64,000 nt of DNA from Photobacterium pectinilyticum (GCF_024357955.1 NZ_JANEYT010000001.1:62001-126000); one strand, 5' to 3'; positions 51,623 through 60,037 are shown, numbered from the stretch's first letter. The notes: a model not told the origin generated them from the letters alone. Numbers and translations: made by a program.

Positions 51623-52213
51623 TTACTCCGCTTCACTTTCAATTACCGCCTTTAACGAATGCGGATGCAGCTTGATACACACCCCATCGAACTTGAAAGC
51701 ATAGGTTGGGTTGGAAAGGCGCTCTTTCTCACCTGACGGGCTGCTGGCTTTCACCTTAATGCCTTTATCGACTAATTTGTCCCACTGACTCGCTAACTCA
51801 GGAAACGCTTGATCCAAAGTGACCTTCAACGCATCGGTATCACTCGCCTTTGACGGGATCACAAATTCGACATGCTCCCACCCCTCTTGTGAATATGCTT
51901 TCTCACCCGGATACGGTAATTCCAACGCTTCGATCTGCCAAGGGCCGCAGCTAAGCGGGGTATCAAAACCAATCACTACAATCGGCCGGCCGTTGATTTC
52001 ATTGGTCGACCATTCCTTGCCATGCGCCAACCACGCCTTGTGTAACTGCTCTGCAACCTCCCAGTCGTTGACCCGCAAAGCAATATGATCGGCTTGGTAA
52101 CCGGCAAGCGATAGACCCAACTCGCCGGCAAGGCGTTCAATTTTTGCCATGAAAGCGGGTAACTGGGCCAACATTTGCTCTGGTAACAGACCTCTTTGTT
52201 CTAGCTTGTGCAT
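51623..52213 (-). CDS. yecM: YecM-like VOC-fold protein
   Basis: The 196-residue product matches the YecM family, a vicinal-oxygen-chelate fold whose reaction is unknown. Features are GYQADHIALRVNDWEVAEQLH near residue 50, GRPIVVIGFDTPL and GWEHVEFVIP, with putative metal-binding His and Glu, and CIKLHPHSLK near the C-terminus. The ATG at 52213 has GGAG 8 bases upstream; the frame continues to 52234 without better support. yecM lies next to argS in E. coli too. Confidence 0.9.
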   Translation of the reverse strand: MHKLEQRGLLPEQMLAQLPAFMAKIERLAGELGLSLAGYQADHIALRVNDWEVAEQLHKAWLAHGKEWSTNEINGRPIVVIGFDTPLSCGPWQIEALELPYPGEKAYSQEGWEHVEFVIPSKASDTDALKVTLDQAFPELASQWDKLVDKGIKVKASSPSGEKERLSNPTYAFKFDGVCIKLHPHSLKAVIESEAE

Positions 52214-52637
52214 GTCTTTTCTCCAATTAGTCACGCTGAGCGATTGAACGCATAATTATCCACAGTTTTCGGCTTGACAACAGCCCTATTCGCATCGGCA
52301 AAGCCCTTGTGCTGGCTAGACTCCTGCATATTTTTCACCCCGCTATGGATATTAAAAAAAAATCGCAATCTATTGTCTTTACGGCTTGCCAAACCACCTA
52401 AATTTGTGGGTATTATTAGGGCAATGCAACTAGCGTATTCAAGATGTCTCCCCTCTTCCACTTCTGAGGCGGCCCCGTCAAAAATACTCACGTAAATAAA
52501 TTATCACTTGGTGCTATCTTTAATAGGCCAATGGTCGTGATTATTTTTGACGGTTATATCCCTTGAATACGGTGCCGTTTTTGCCTCGCCAATTTGCATT
52601 ACTTATTGGCGTTACAAACGATTTAAAGGATAAGCGT
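52214..52637. other. yecM/argS divergent region
   Basis: 424 bases without a gene. It should hold both promoters. AAAGGA at 52625 is the argS ribosome binding site. No hairpin with regulatory character was seen. Confidence 0.45.
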
Positions 52638-54368
52638 GTGAACATTCAAGCACTCATTAATGACAAAGTATCTCAGGCACTAGAAGCCGCAGGCGCACCT
52701 GCCGGTAGCCCTGCTGCAGTTCGCCAATCTGCAAAAGCACAATTTGGTGACTACCAAGCCAACGGTGTAATGGGCGTAGCCAAAAAGTTGGGTACTAACC
52801 CTCGCGAGTTCGCACAAAAAGTTATCGAACAGCTAGACCTTGACGGTATTGCTGAAAAAGTTGAAATCGCCGGCCCTGGCTTTATCAACATCTTCCTGAG
52901 CAAAACATGGCTTGCCGAGCAAGCGGAAAGTGCCCTGAAAGATGAACGCCTAGGCGTATCAACTGAAGAACAGCAAACTATTGTTGTTGATTACTCTGCA
53001 CCAAACGTTGCTAAAGAAATGCACGTCGGTCACCTACGTTCAACCATCATCGGTGATGCAGTGGTACGTACCCTTGAGCACCTAGGCCACAAAGTGATCC
53101 GGGCTAACCACATCGGTGACTGGGGTACGCAGTTCGGTATGCTTATCGCTAACCTTGAGCGTGTACAGAAAGAGTCTGGTGAAGTTTCTATGGAACTTTC
53201 TGATCTGGAAGCGTTCTACCGCGAATCGAAAAAGCTTTACGATGAAGATGCCGAGTTTGCAGCACGCGCACGTAACTACGTAGTTAAACTCCAAGGTGGT
53301 GACGAGTACTGCGCTGATATGTGGAAGAAGCTGGTTGATGTCACTATGATCCAGAACCAGCGCAACTACGACCGCCTAAACGTATCGCTAAGCCGTGATG
53401 ACGTGATGGGTGAGTCAATGTACAACGACATGCTGCCTGGCATCGTTGCTGACCTAAAAGAAAAAGGTCTAGCGGTTGAAGATGACGGCGCACAAGTTGT
53501 GTTCCTCGAAGAGTACAAGAACAAAGACGGCGAGCCTATGGGTGTGATCATCCAGAAGCGCGACGGCGGTTTCCTTTACACCACCACTGATATCGCTTGT
53601 GCCAAATACCGTTACGAGCAACTTGGTGCAAACCGTGTGCTTTACTTCATCGATTCCCGCCAGCACCAGCACCTAATGCAGGCTTGGACTATTGTCCGTA
53701 AAGCTGAATACGTACCAGAAGCGGTAAGCCTTGAGCACCATGCTTTCGGTATGATGCTGGGTAAAGACGGCCGTCCATTCAAGACACGTGCCGGTGGTAC
53801 CGTTCGCCTAGCCGACCTTCTTGACGAAGCCGAAGTGCGTGCAGCGAAACTTATTGAAGAGAAAAACCCAGAGCTAGGTGCTGAAGAGAAAACCAACATT
53901 GCCAACACGGTTGCAATGGCTGCGGTGAAGTATGCGGATCTGTCTAAGCACCGTACAACAGACTACATCTTCGACTGGGACAACATGCTAGCGTTCGAAG
54001 GTAACACAGCTCCGTACATGCAGTACGCATATACCCGTGTCGCTTCTATCTTCAAGCGTGCTGATGTTGAGCTTGCTGATCTGACTCACCCTGTCGTGAT
54101 TAACGACGAGAAAGAACAAGCATTGCTTTCTACCCTACTTCAGTTCGAAGAAGCAGTACAAAGTGTTGCTCGTGAAGGTCAGCCACACCTGATGTGTACT
54201 TACCTGTTCGATCTTGCCGGTAAGTTCTCAAGCTTCTACGAAGCCTGCCCAATCCTGAACGCTGAAGAAGAGATTAAGCAGAGCCGTCTGAAACTGGCCC
54301 TACTGACTTCGAAGACAATCAAACAAGGCTTGGATCTTCTGGGTATCGAAACCCTTGAGCGCATGTAA
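52638..54368 (+). CDS. argS: Arginine--tRNA ligase
   Basis: Class I synthetase that charges tRNA-Arg. I start at the GTG at 52638, which has AAAGGA 7 bases upstream and gives the family start [15 protein letters not shown]; this makes 576 residues, almost the E. coli length. The frame is open to 52563, but the extra 25 residues match nothing. The HIGH-type motif is [12 protein letters not shown] near residue 125, and no classical KMSKS is present, as is usual for ArgRS. The DALR anticodon domain is at the C-terminus. Confidence 0.97.
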   Translation: MNIQALINDKVSQALEAAGAPAGSPAAVRQSAKAQFGDYQANGVMGVAKKLGTNPREFAQKVIEQLDLDGIAEKVEIAGPGFINIFLSKTWLAEQAESALKDERLGVSTEEQQTIVVDYSAPNVAKEMHVGHLRSTIIGDAVVRTLEHLGHKVIRANHIGDWGTQFGMLIANLERVQKESGEVSMELSDLEAFYRESKKLYDEDAEFAARARNYVVKLQGGDEYCADMWKKLVDVTMIQNQRNYDRLNVSLSRDDVMGESMYNDMLPGIVADLKEKGLAVEDDGAQVVFLEEYKNKDGEPMGVIIQKRDGGFLYTTTDIACAKYRYEQLGANRVLYFIDSRQHQHLMQAWTIVRKAEYVPEAVSLEHHAFGMMLGKDGRPFKTRAGGTVRLADLLDEAEVRAAKLIEEKNPELGAEEKTNIANTVAMAAVKYADLSKHRTTDYIFDWDNMLAFEGNTAPYMQYAYTRVASIFKRADVELADLTHPVVINDEKEQALLSTLLQFEEAVQSVAREGQPHLMCTYLFDLAGKFSSFYEACPILNAEEEIKQSRLKLALLTSKTIKQGLDLLGIETLERM

Positions 54369-54406
54369 TAAAACGCTGACATAATTCGGTAAATATCTAA
54401 TAATTC

Positions 54407-54441
54407 ATAGCCTTCTAAGGTATCCTTAGAAGGCTATTTTA
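54407..54441 (+). terminator. Terminator of argS
   Basis: ATAGCCTTCTAAGG pairs perfectly with CCTTAGAAGGCTAT across a 3-base loop, followed by TTTATTC. Confidence 0.88.
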
Positions 54442-54491
54442 TTCTTTATAGCCACGTTGCGTCAGAAGACCCGTAATAATGGATGTTAGGT

Positions 54492-55511
54492 ATGAGTAAC
54501 GACAGCTTTGCGAAATCAACGGAGATCTTGAAACAAGCCGTTCCCCTGATGATTAAGCATAGGGTCCCCACCACTCCAACCAACTATGCTCTGTGGTATA
54601 CCTATAGCTCTCAGCAAAACCCCTCGCTTAATATGGCGCTCGACCATGGTATCGAAGCAATTGGCCATTGTACGCCGACGTTGTGCGAGACCCTATACCA
54701 AAACCATCTCGCCAGCCAAACTGACAGCGACGTCAGGCAACTCAAACTTAGCCTCACTGCCATGATACAGGAACTCTCACACAGCATGGCTGATACCCTG
54801 TCGGATACCAACAGCTTCCACAATGCACTGGAGTCAACTTTCGGCCAGCTGGAGCAGGTTGGAAAAGATGGCATATCCCTTGAAGAAACCATAGGCTTGG
54901 TCCGCGAACTGCTCCGCGAGTCTCAGCAAATGCGCCAGTCAACCGGGCTATTCCAAGGCCAACTTTATTCAGCCCAACAAGAGATCCAAACCTTGCGGGC
55001 TGCGCTAAATAAAAGCCAACAGCAAGCCAATGAAGATGCACTGACCAAGCTCTACAATCGCCGAGCCTTTAATCAGGATATTCAAAGTTATCTCGACAAC
55101 CAGATCCCCACCAGTCTCATTTTACTCGACATTGATCACTTCAAATTTTTCAATGATGAGTTCGGTCATCTTATGGGCGATCAAGTTTTGAAAATGGTAG
55201 CCAAAAGGCTAACGGAGTGTTGCCGTGATTATGCCAAAGCCTATCGCTTTGGAGGGGAGGAATTTGCTATTTTGCTGCCACATAAATCACTGCCTTCGGC
55301 CCGCCAGCAAGCGGAAACCATGCGTAGGGCCATTGAGAAAATTTCGGTACTCGACAAGAGGTCCGGACAGCGGATCAATTCAGTGGCCGCCTCTTTTGGG
55401 CTCAGCAGCTCCCAGGAAGGGGAGCACAGTATGGCACTTATCGAACGCGCCGATCATTTCCTCAACCAAGCCAAGCAGCTAGGTCGAAACCGCGTACTGC
55501 CGATTTCCTAG
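54492..55511 (+). CDS. GGDEF diguanylate cyclase
   Basis: The 339-residue product has an N-terminal helical region of about 160 residues with no membrane segment, then a GGDEF domain. The active site is GGEEF (YRFGGEEFAILLPH) with NEDALTKLYNRRAF and LDIDHFKFFNDEFGHLMGD, so it should make c-di-GMP. The inhibitory RxxD site at its usual place reads RDYA, so product inhibition is probably lost. The N-terminal region may sense a signal or dimerise. The ATG at 54492 is my choice; 54483 is in frame three codons earlier. Confidence 0.92.
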   Translation: MSNDSFAKSTEILKQAVPLMIKHRVPTTPTNYALWYTYSSQQNPSLNMALDHGIEAIGHCTPTLCETLYQNHLASQTDSDVRQLKLSLTAMIQELSHSMADTLSDTNSFHNALESTFGQLEQVGKDGISLEETIGLVRELLRESQQMRQSTGLFQGQLYSAQQEIQTLRAALNKSQQQANEDALTKLYNRRAFNQDIQSYLDNQIPTSLILLDIDHFKFFNDEFGHLMGDQVLKMVAKRLTECCRDYAKAYRFGGEEFAILLPHKSLPSARQQAETMRRAIEKISVLDKRSGQRINSVAASFGLSSSQEGEHSMALIERADHFLNQAKQLGRNRVLPIS

Positions 55512-55593
55512 CCTAACACTGTCCAATAAAGCCCAACGCAACATGCTATCGCGATAAGTCAACCGCCGACTGACTAACCGCCTGAGCCCTTAG

Positions 55594-56202
55594 CTACTGA
55601 CCAAACCGCTGACCGCCTTTATGCTGCAGCCACCCCAGCTCCTCCTGGGTCGATAAGCGACCAAAAGCCGCATTACGGTGCGGGAAGCGACCAAAGCGCT
55701 TAATGACATCATGATGGCTGACCGCATACTGATAGAACCCTTCGAAAGTCTCAGCATGTGCAGGGCTGACAGCCTGCATCAAACGGTCAAAACGAAATAC
55801 CGCTTCCTCCTGATCCTCAATAGCTTCTGAATGTTCAAGAGGCAAATAGAAAAACACCCGTTCTATCGGCGTAAGTGCCAAGTCTTGATCCTTTGCCAAA
55901 CCACGCTTGCACAGGGCCAGAGCCAATGAGTCATAGCGAAATGCCGCACTTAAGCCGCGGTAAATATTACGACTGAATTGATCGAGCAGAATAATCAGTG
56001 CGAGGGTTCCTCTTGGCTCCTCGGTCCAGGCGCTTAGTTCACCTAACCCAGCCTGGCTCACTTGCTGCTGGAAGCGTTCAGCGATAAGTTGATCCGTTTC
56101 TTCCCCACCACGGAACCATAGTTTATTCCGATCCGTGACCGTTACTTCCTCACCTATCTCACCGAACCAAAAGTCCAGCACATCTTGATATTGAGCACCC
56201 AT
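55594..56202 (-). CDS. DUF924 family protein
   Basis: The 202-residue product matches DUF924, an all-helical, TPR-like family of unknown function. Typical segments are VLDFWFGEIGE at the start, ALIILLDQFSRNIYRG, FFYLPLEHSEAIEDQE and GRFPHRNAAFGR. It is alone on the minus strand between the GGDEF and HIT genes, with no clear partner. No catalytic site can be assigned. Confidence 0.9.
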   Translation of the reverse strand: MGAQYQDVLDFWFGEIGEEVTVTDRNKLWFRGGEETDQLIAERFQQQVSQAGLGELSAWTEEPRGTLALIILLDQFSRNIYRGLSAAFRYDSLALALCKRGLAKDQDLALTPIERVFFYLPLEHSEAIEDQEEAVFRFDRLMQAVSPAHAETFEGFYQYAVSHHDVIKRFGRFPHRNAAFGRLSTQEELGWLQHKGGQRFGQ

Positions 56203-56391
56203 GTCTCACTCCTATCTAGAACTTCGTCACGATACCGCTGATTCTTCAACGCGGATAAACCCGAACCCACTTTCTGATCACAACCTATTTCACTGACGCG
56301 CAATTAAATTACCGACAACCATGGCAGAAAGCATTGCTACTGCATTATATTCACATTATCGTATTGCCATCAGTGCAGCTCTTGATACCGG

Positions 56392-56431
56392 TATACCCAA
56401 GTAACCTACATCTTGAGGTTACTTGGGTATA
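56392..56431 (+). repeat. Minimal TATACCCAAG palindrome
   Basis: TATACCCAAGTAACCT (56392-56407) is followed by an 8-base centre and its exact inverse AGGTTACTTGGGTATA. It shares its ends with the 96-bp copy at 2202-2297 but lacks the long core. It lies 80 bases before the HIT gene. Confidence 0.8.
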
Positions 56432-56510
56432 TCCTACCCCAAAGCCCATTTTTGGCTGTTGGCAAATATCTCAGCATGTGAGCTGCACAATACAATTAAG
56501 GAATAGCCCT

Positions 56511-56945
56511 ATGCAATTTTCACTTCATCCGAGACTGGCCGCAGATACTACTATTGTAGGTAACCTTCCCTTGTGTCAGGTTTTGCTTTCCAAAGAAGCG
56601 CTAGGTCCTTGGTTAATATTGGTTCCCCGTAAAAACGACCTTCGCGAAATCCACCACCTGCCTGAAACCGAACAGCTTCAATTAATGAAAGAGTCCTGCG
56701 CTGTAGCGACGGTGCTAGAAAAAGATTATCAGGCCGACAAAATCAACGTCGGCGCCTTGGGAAACCTTGTCCCGCAACTGCATGTCCACCATATTGCCCG
56801 CTTTAAAAATGATGTTGCTTGGCCGGGCCCTATCTGGGGCAATACCGACGGCACCCAGCGCGATGACGCTCTGCAACAAGCTCTTACCGAAGAGTTAAGG
56901 ACCGAGCTGAGCCACATCGACGGTTTCAGCGTCGTGGAATCATAA
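56511..56945 (+). CDS. HIT domain protein
   Basis: The 144-residue product has the histidine-triad motif HVHHIAR (preceded by LVPQL) near residue 92, typical of nucleotide hydrolases or transferases that act on AMP-linked substrates. The segments GPWLILVPRKNDLREIH and DKINVGALGN also fit. AAGGA lies about 8 bases before the ATG at 56511; the same frame is open from 56334 but crosses a repeat. Its terminator has been split by the transposon that begins 26 bases after the stop. Confidence 0.93.
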   Translation: MQFSLHPRLAADTTIVGNLPLCQVLLSKEALGPWLILVPRKNDLREIHHLPETEQLQLMKESCAVATVLEKDYQADKINVGALGNLVPQLHVHHIARFKNDVAWPGPIWGNTDGTQRDDALQQALTEELRTELSHIDGFSVVES

Positions 56946-56962
56946 GGTAAAAAAAAAGGCAA

Positions 56963-56971
56963 CCCGCAGGC
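56963..56971 (+). repeat. Target-site duplication, left copy
   Basis: CCCGCAGGC lies directly before the left inverted repeat. The identical 9-mer is at 59751-59759 after the right inverted repeat. The base before and after it differs at the two ends, so the duplication is exactly 9 bp. Confidence 0.85.
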
Positions 56972-56999
56972 CAAGGCGTTCGGTTAAAGTGTTGCTAAA
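56972..56999 (+). repeat. Left terminal inverted repeat
   Basis: Starts CAAGGCGTTCGGTTAA and continues with GTGTTGCT. It matches the reverse complement of 59723-59750 at about 25 of 28 positions. Confidence 0.85.
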
Positions 57000-57020
57000 A
57001 CCTTGATTTAGTCAACAAAC

Positions 57021-57062
57021 AGCCCTATATACAGTATGTTATGTACTTATATGGGGCTTTTT
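57021..57062 (+). promoter_or_regulatory. Hairpin shielding the transposase start; terminator-like
   Basis: AGCCCTATATA (57021-57031) pairs fully with TATATGGGGCT (57048-57058), with one G-U pair, and six T follow. GGGG at 57053-57056, seven bases before the GTG start, lies inside the 3' arm. The structure can both stop transcription entering from the HIT gene and hide the ribosome binding site in such transcripts. Confidence 0.75.
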
Positions 57063-57063
57063 T

Positions 57064-58854
57064 GTGGGTAAAATATCTTTCTCAGATACGCTTAGACTCC
57101 CTCTTCCACATGATGGAGTGCAAGTTAACTTCTGTAAGAACCCTGCATGTAAAAATTTTGCTGAGCCACCCTTATTTTCCAACAGGTTCGACAACGAAGG
57201 GCTTCCCTTACCTGCTGGCAGCAGAACCGATCCTCTTTACAAGAAAAGTGGAGCTTCGAATGGTGAATGTTCGTTGCACTGTAAAGAGTGCGATGGTTAT
57301 TCAGCAATAAAGAGCAATGAGGGTGTCAAAGAGGAACTGGACAGGATTAGTGCCTACCTGAAGCCTAAAGAATTGTCATGCCCAAATGAGGAGTGCGACA
57401 ACCATAAGTTACCAATAAGCAGTAACTCAACAGCCTATAAGAAAAGCGGTAAGACCAAATCAGGCTCTCAGCGATATCAATGTCTATCTTGTAAAAAAAC
57501 TTTCAGTGATACAAACCACCGAAGATCACAACGTCGTTCAGAGGTGAACAAAAGACTTTACCTGAGCATCGTTAATAAAGTCCCTGTTAGACGGGCTTGT
57601 GAGATGCTGGAAATTGCACCCGACACATACTATCGAAAACTGGATTTTCTTCATGAACAAGCTCTCACTTATATACGGGAGCGTGAACTAAAGTTGTTTG
57701 AGCAGTTTAGTAGCCGCCGCATTTATTTAAGCACTGACAGGCAAGCTCACTTTAGCAATTGGACAAACAGGAAAGATAAAAAGAACTGTGAGTTCCACGC
57801 TATTGGGACAGCTTGTAATCGCAGTGGTTACGTATTTGGTTGGCACTTCAACTTCGACAAGAATTCAAACAGTCAACAAGTAGAAGAAGAGATCCAATCT
57901 AGCCCTACCCAAAAACTTAGAGCCATGAGGAGGCATGCACGGCTATGGACGGAAAGCGACTTTGAGCAACTAAAGCGCTCCAGTAAGAACAATAGCTACC
58001 CTGCATCAATAACTGATGACATTGAACATCAGTGTCTAGATGAAAGTAAGCGTGGTAATCAAGAGCAAAGCGAAGTAATTGATGACACAATTACACTGCC
58101 AAGCGTTGGTATGCAAGTACACAGCGATTACACGATGTACGCACATTTCCACCTTCTGGAAAAGCTCCTTCATAACGTAGACAAAGTCTATTTCTATCTC
58201 GATCAAGATACGGGTATCAAAAACGCATTTCTTTCAGCATTTAATTCAAGAGTCTTGGATGGCTCAGCAGATGCTTTTTACGTTCGAGTGGAAAAAGAAC
58301 TGACAGTCAATCAAAAGGAAGCAAAGGTTGCGCAGTGGCATCGAGATTTCTTCGACTTTGCGGGCTTTCATTTTTCTTCAGCAACAAAGGCAGAGCAAAG
58401 CCTAATACTTCAGCAAATGCTGATGAAACATATGGAGAAGCCACTATCCATAAAAGGCTCAACTGAGAAGTGGCTATATTACCCTAAGTCTACAATGGCA
58501 GAACCTAGCAAGGTTGTAGCGCCATTAACACTACCAATTGATCCTCATAGCAAAAGACTTTCTGCATTAATATCAAATGCGAGTCTTCATGGTATCGACC
58601 GATTCTTTATGCAAGCGAGGCGTAGAGTGAACATGTTTGAACGCCCATTTTCAAGCGGTACAAACAACCGTAGAGTTTGGCATGGTTACAGCCCCTATAA
58701 GCCTGATATGTATCTAAAACTAGCTGATCTATATCGCTTGTTCTATAACTTCGTTTCAAAAGGAAAGGATGGCAAGACTCCAGCGATGAGGCTAGGCATT
58801 GCAAAAGGGGCTGTATCTCTAGAAAAGATCATCTATCACAGTGAAACAACTTAA
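57064..58854 (+). CDS. Zinc-ribbon DDE-type transposase
   Basis: The 596-residue product has two zinc-binding clusters: Cys24/29 with Cys69/73/76, and Cys106/111 with Cys140/143 (YQCLSCKKTFSD, typical of transposase zinc ribbons). A helix-turn-helix follows (VPVRRACEMLEIAPDTYYRKL, about 173-193). Candidate DDE residues are Asp225 (YLSTDRQAH), Asp380 or Asp382 (FYLDQDTGIKNAF) and Glu526 (MFERPFSS), with a long insert between the first two. The end has YRLFYNFV and KTPAMRLGIAKG, seen in DDE transposases. The GTG at 57064 is the start; no other in-frame ATG comes before about residue 181. It is much longer than IS1-type enzymes. Assignment as transposase rests on these motifs plus the element ends. 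Confidence 0.8.
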   Translation: MGKISFSDTLRLPLPHDGVQVNFCKNPACKNFAEPPLFSNRFDNEGLPLPAGSRTDPLYKKSGASNGECSLHCKECDGYSAIKSNEGVKEELDRISAYLKPKELSCPNEECDNHKLPISSNSTAYKKSGKTKSGSQRYQCLSCKKTFSDTNHRRSQRRSEVNKRLYLSIVNKVPVRRACEMLEIAPDTYYRKLDFLHEQALTYIRERELKLFEQFSSRRIYLSTDRQAHFSNWTNRKDKKNCEFHAIGTACNRSGYVFGWHFNFDKNSNSQQVEEEIQSSPTQKLRAMRRHARLWTESDFEQLKRSSKNNSYPASITDDIEHQCLDESKRGNQEQSEVIDDTITLPSVGMQVHSDYTMYAHFHLLEKLLHNVDKVYFYLDQDTGIKNAFLSAFNSRVLDGSADAFYVRVEKELTVNQKEAKVAQWHRDFFDFAGFHFSSATKAEQSLILQQMLMKHMEKPLSIKGSTEKWLYYPKSTMAEPSKVVAPLTLPIDPHSKRLSALISNASLHGIDRFFMQARRRVNMFERPFSSGTNNRRVWHGYSPYKPDMYLKLADLYRLFYNFVSKGKDGKTPAMRLGIAKGAVSLEKIIYHSETT

Positions 58855-58908
58855 AGTAGGTATGATAAAGGTATTTATTATCATACAGTTAAATTAAAGA
58901 GGTAACTC

Positions 58909-59670
58909 ATGGATACAGAGCAGTACGTAAAAGATATTTTAGAGAATCATTTTGAATTAACTGTTGAAAAAATACCTGAAACACAGACAAAAACTCCTGA
59001 CTTTTTCGTTACAGGAGAAGAAGAACAGTACCTAATAGAAGTAAAAAGAAAAGAAGCTAATCCAGCCCTTGAAGAAGCTAGAGAGGAAGCATTTGCGAAC
59101 GATGAAATGTTTGAAATTAGCCAAACGATTGATACTACGAACATTTTGCAGAAAGTCATCAGCAATGCTAACAAACAAATCAGAGCACATGCTGAAGGTG
59201 ATGAACTACTTAGGGTTATATGGGTTCATTGTACAGGCGTAGCCCATGAGGCAATAGCTGATCAGTTAATAACTGGTCTATATGGCAGTGAAACAATTGT
59301 TAGCTTTGGGGACTCAAAGCAGCTATCAGGAAACTGCTACTACTTCGGTCACAGCCAGTTTTACAGATATCACGACATAGATGCTGTGATGGTTACGAAT
59401 CAGAATGATTCGGCAATTCTCTGTCTGAACAATTATTCCCCACGCTATGAGCGTATGAAAGGCTCAAAGTTGGCCTCAAAAATGACCAAAGGTGTTAGAG
59501 ACCCTATAGTCGAGGCGGAATCAGGAAAAGCATTAATAGTGGATGGCGAAGTTGACCGCAGGAATCCAGAGGAAGTGCTTAGGTTCCTCAAAGATAAGTA
59601 CGAAGAGGAAAAGCTAATGGTTATGCCTATGACTCACTTTGAAGTACATACAGCGATTCCGCACCAGTAA
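58909..59670 (+). CDS. PD-(D/E)XK nuclease-like protein
   Basis: The 253-residue product has the PD-(D/E)XK pattern near its N-terminus: Pro30-Asp31 in KTPDFFVTGE, then Glu44-Val-Lys46 in YLIEVKRKE, the spacing expected for a restriction-like fold. The N-terminal helix (TEQYVKDILENHFEL) is where a supporting Glu often lies. The rest is unassigned. AGAGGT precedes the ATG by 7 bases, and the gap from the transposase is 54 bases, so both may share a transcript. It may cut donor DNA with the transposase, as TnsA does with TnsB, or it may be a defence or maintenance cargo. I cannot decide from sequence. Confidence 0.7.
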   Translation: MDTEQYVKDILENHFELTVEKIPETQTKTPDFFVTGEEEQYLIEVKRKEANPALEEAREEAFANDEMFEISQTIDTTNILQKVISNANKQIRAHAEGDELLRVIWVHCTGVAHEAIADQLITGLYGSETIVSFGDSKQLSGNCYYFGHSQFYRYHDIDAVMVTNQNDSAILCLNNYSPRYERMKGSKLASKMTKGVRDPIVEAESGKALIVDGEVDRRNPEEVLRFLKDKYEEEKLMVMPMTHFEVHTAIPHQ

Positions 59671-59673
59671 AAC

Positions 59674-59719
59674 AAAATCGGCGTGAAAAGCAACTATTTG
59701 CTCATCACGCCGATTTTTT
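59674..59719 (+). terminator. Terminator at the right end of the transposon
   Basis: AAAATCGGCGTGA (59674-59686) pairs with TCACGCCGATTTT (59704-59716). An inner AGCAA/TTGCT pairing lies within the loop, and further T follow. It closes the two-gene unit just inside the right inverted repeat. Confidence 0.88.
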
Positions 59720-59722
59720 TAG

Positions 59723-59750
59723 TTCAGCAACACATTATCCGAACGCCTTG
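59723..59750 (-). repeat. Right terminal inverted repeat
   Basis: Read on the minus strand it starts CAAGGCGTTCGGATAA and continues GTGTTGCT. It is the inverse of the left end with three differences. Confidence 0.85.
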
Positions 59751-59759
59751 CCCGCAGGC
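59751..59759 (+). repeat. Target-site duplication, right copy
   Basis: CCCGCAGGC, identical to 56963-56971. The following TGCCTTTTTC is the other arm of the terminator that the element split. Confidence 0.85.
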
Positions 59760-59773
59760 TGCCTTTTTCTTTT

Positions 59774-59793
59774 CGCTTGCTTGCTTGCTTGCT
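59774..59793 (+). repeat. GCTT tetranucleotide tract beside feoC
   Basis: Four to five units of GCTT (ending in GCTAGCC) lie directly after the feoC stop on the minus strand. It is outside the coding sequence, so unit changes would not shift the frame. Confidence 0.7.
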
Positions 59794-60037
59794 AGCCACG
59801 CATAACGGTGACTGAAAGCTCATCACTCTTGAGCGGGCGATACCAGATTTCTTGCGCGCTCTGGCAACACCCATCACTATCGCAGCCGATCAGCTCCTTG
59901 CCCAACTTGCCTTTGCGGATCCATACCTCCAGCATGGCCTCGACGCCGTCTTCGGACATTCCGAACCGCATTGCCAATGCCTTGCGGCTGGCGCGACCGT
60001 GTTGCTCAATATACTGTTTCAGCTGCTGCAGGATCAT
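59792..60037 (-). CDS. feoC: Ferrous iron transport protein FeoC
   Basis: The 81-residue product is the small winged-helix FeoC seen in gammaproteobacteria: MILQQLKQYIEQHGRASRKALAMRFGMSEDGVEAML forms the DNA-binding-like half. CDSDGCC in the second half supplies cysteines able to bind an iron-sulfur cluster. FeoC is thought to bind FeoB or control its level. The start overlaps the feoB stop by 4 bases. The transposon lies 41 bases after its stop. Confidence 0.9.
   Translation of the reverse strand: MILQQLKQYIEQHGRASRKALAMRFGMSEDGVEAMLEVWIRKGKLGKELIGCDSDGCCQSAQEIWYRPLKSDELSVTVMRG

Larger units (their letters stand above)
56972..59750 (+). mobile_element. Transposon with zinc-ribbon DDE transposase and PD-(D/E)XK gene
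   Basis: The 2,779-bp element is bounded by imperfect inverted repeats. The left end reads CAAGGCGTTCGG, T, TAA, A, GTGTTGCT; the right end, reverse-complemented, reads CAAGGCGTTCGG, A, TAA, T, GTGTTGCT. Over about 28 bases three positions differ. It is flanked by the 9-bp duplication CCCGCAGGC. It carries two genes on the plus strand and ends with its own terminator. Codon use is AT-richer than in the flanks. Removing it and one target copy restores a terminator stem between the HIT gene and feoC. The 9-bp duplication and zinc ribbon recall IS1, but the ends, size and protein length do not match IS1 as I know it. Confidence 0.87.

Noticed and set aside
57041..57310. An overlapping frame at the transposase start that could mimic an IS1-style insA/insB frameshift arrangement
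   Set aside because: The 596-codon frame is complete by itself with both zinc clusters, HTH and DDE candidates; the short frame has no motif and no slippery site was seen.
57064..59670. The two-gene element as a stand-alone chromosomal defence island
   Set aside because: Inverted repeats, an exact 9-bp duplication and a transposase-like protein make a transposon the simpler reading; a defence role for the nuclease alone remains open.
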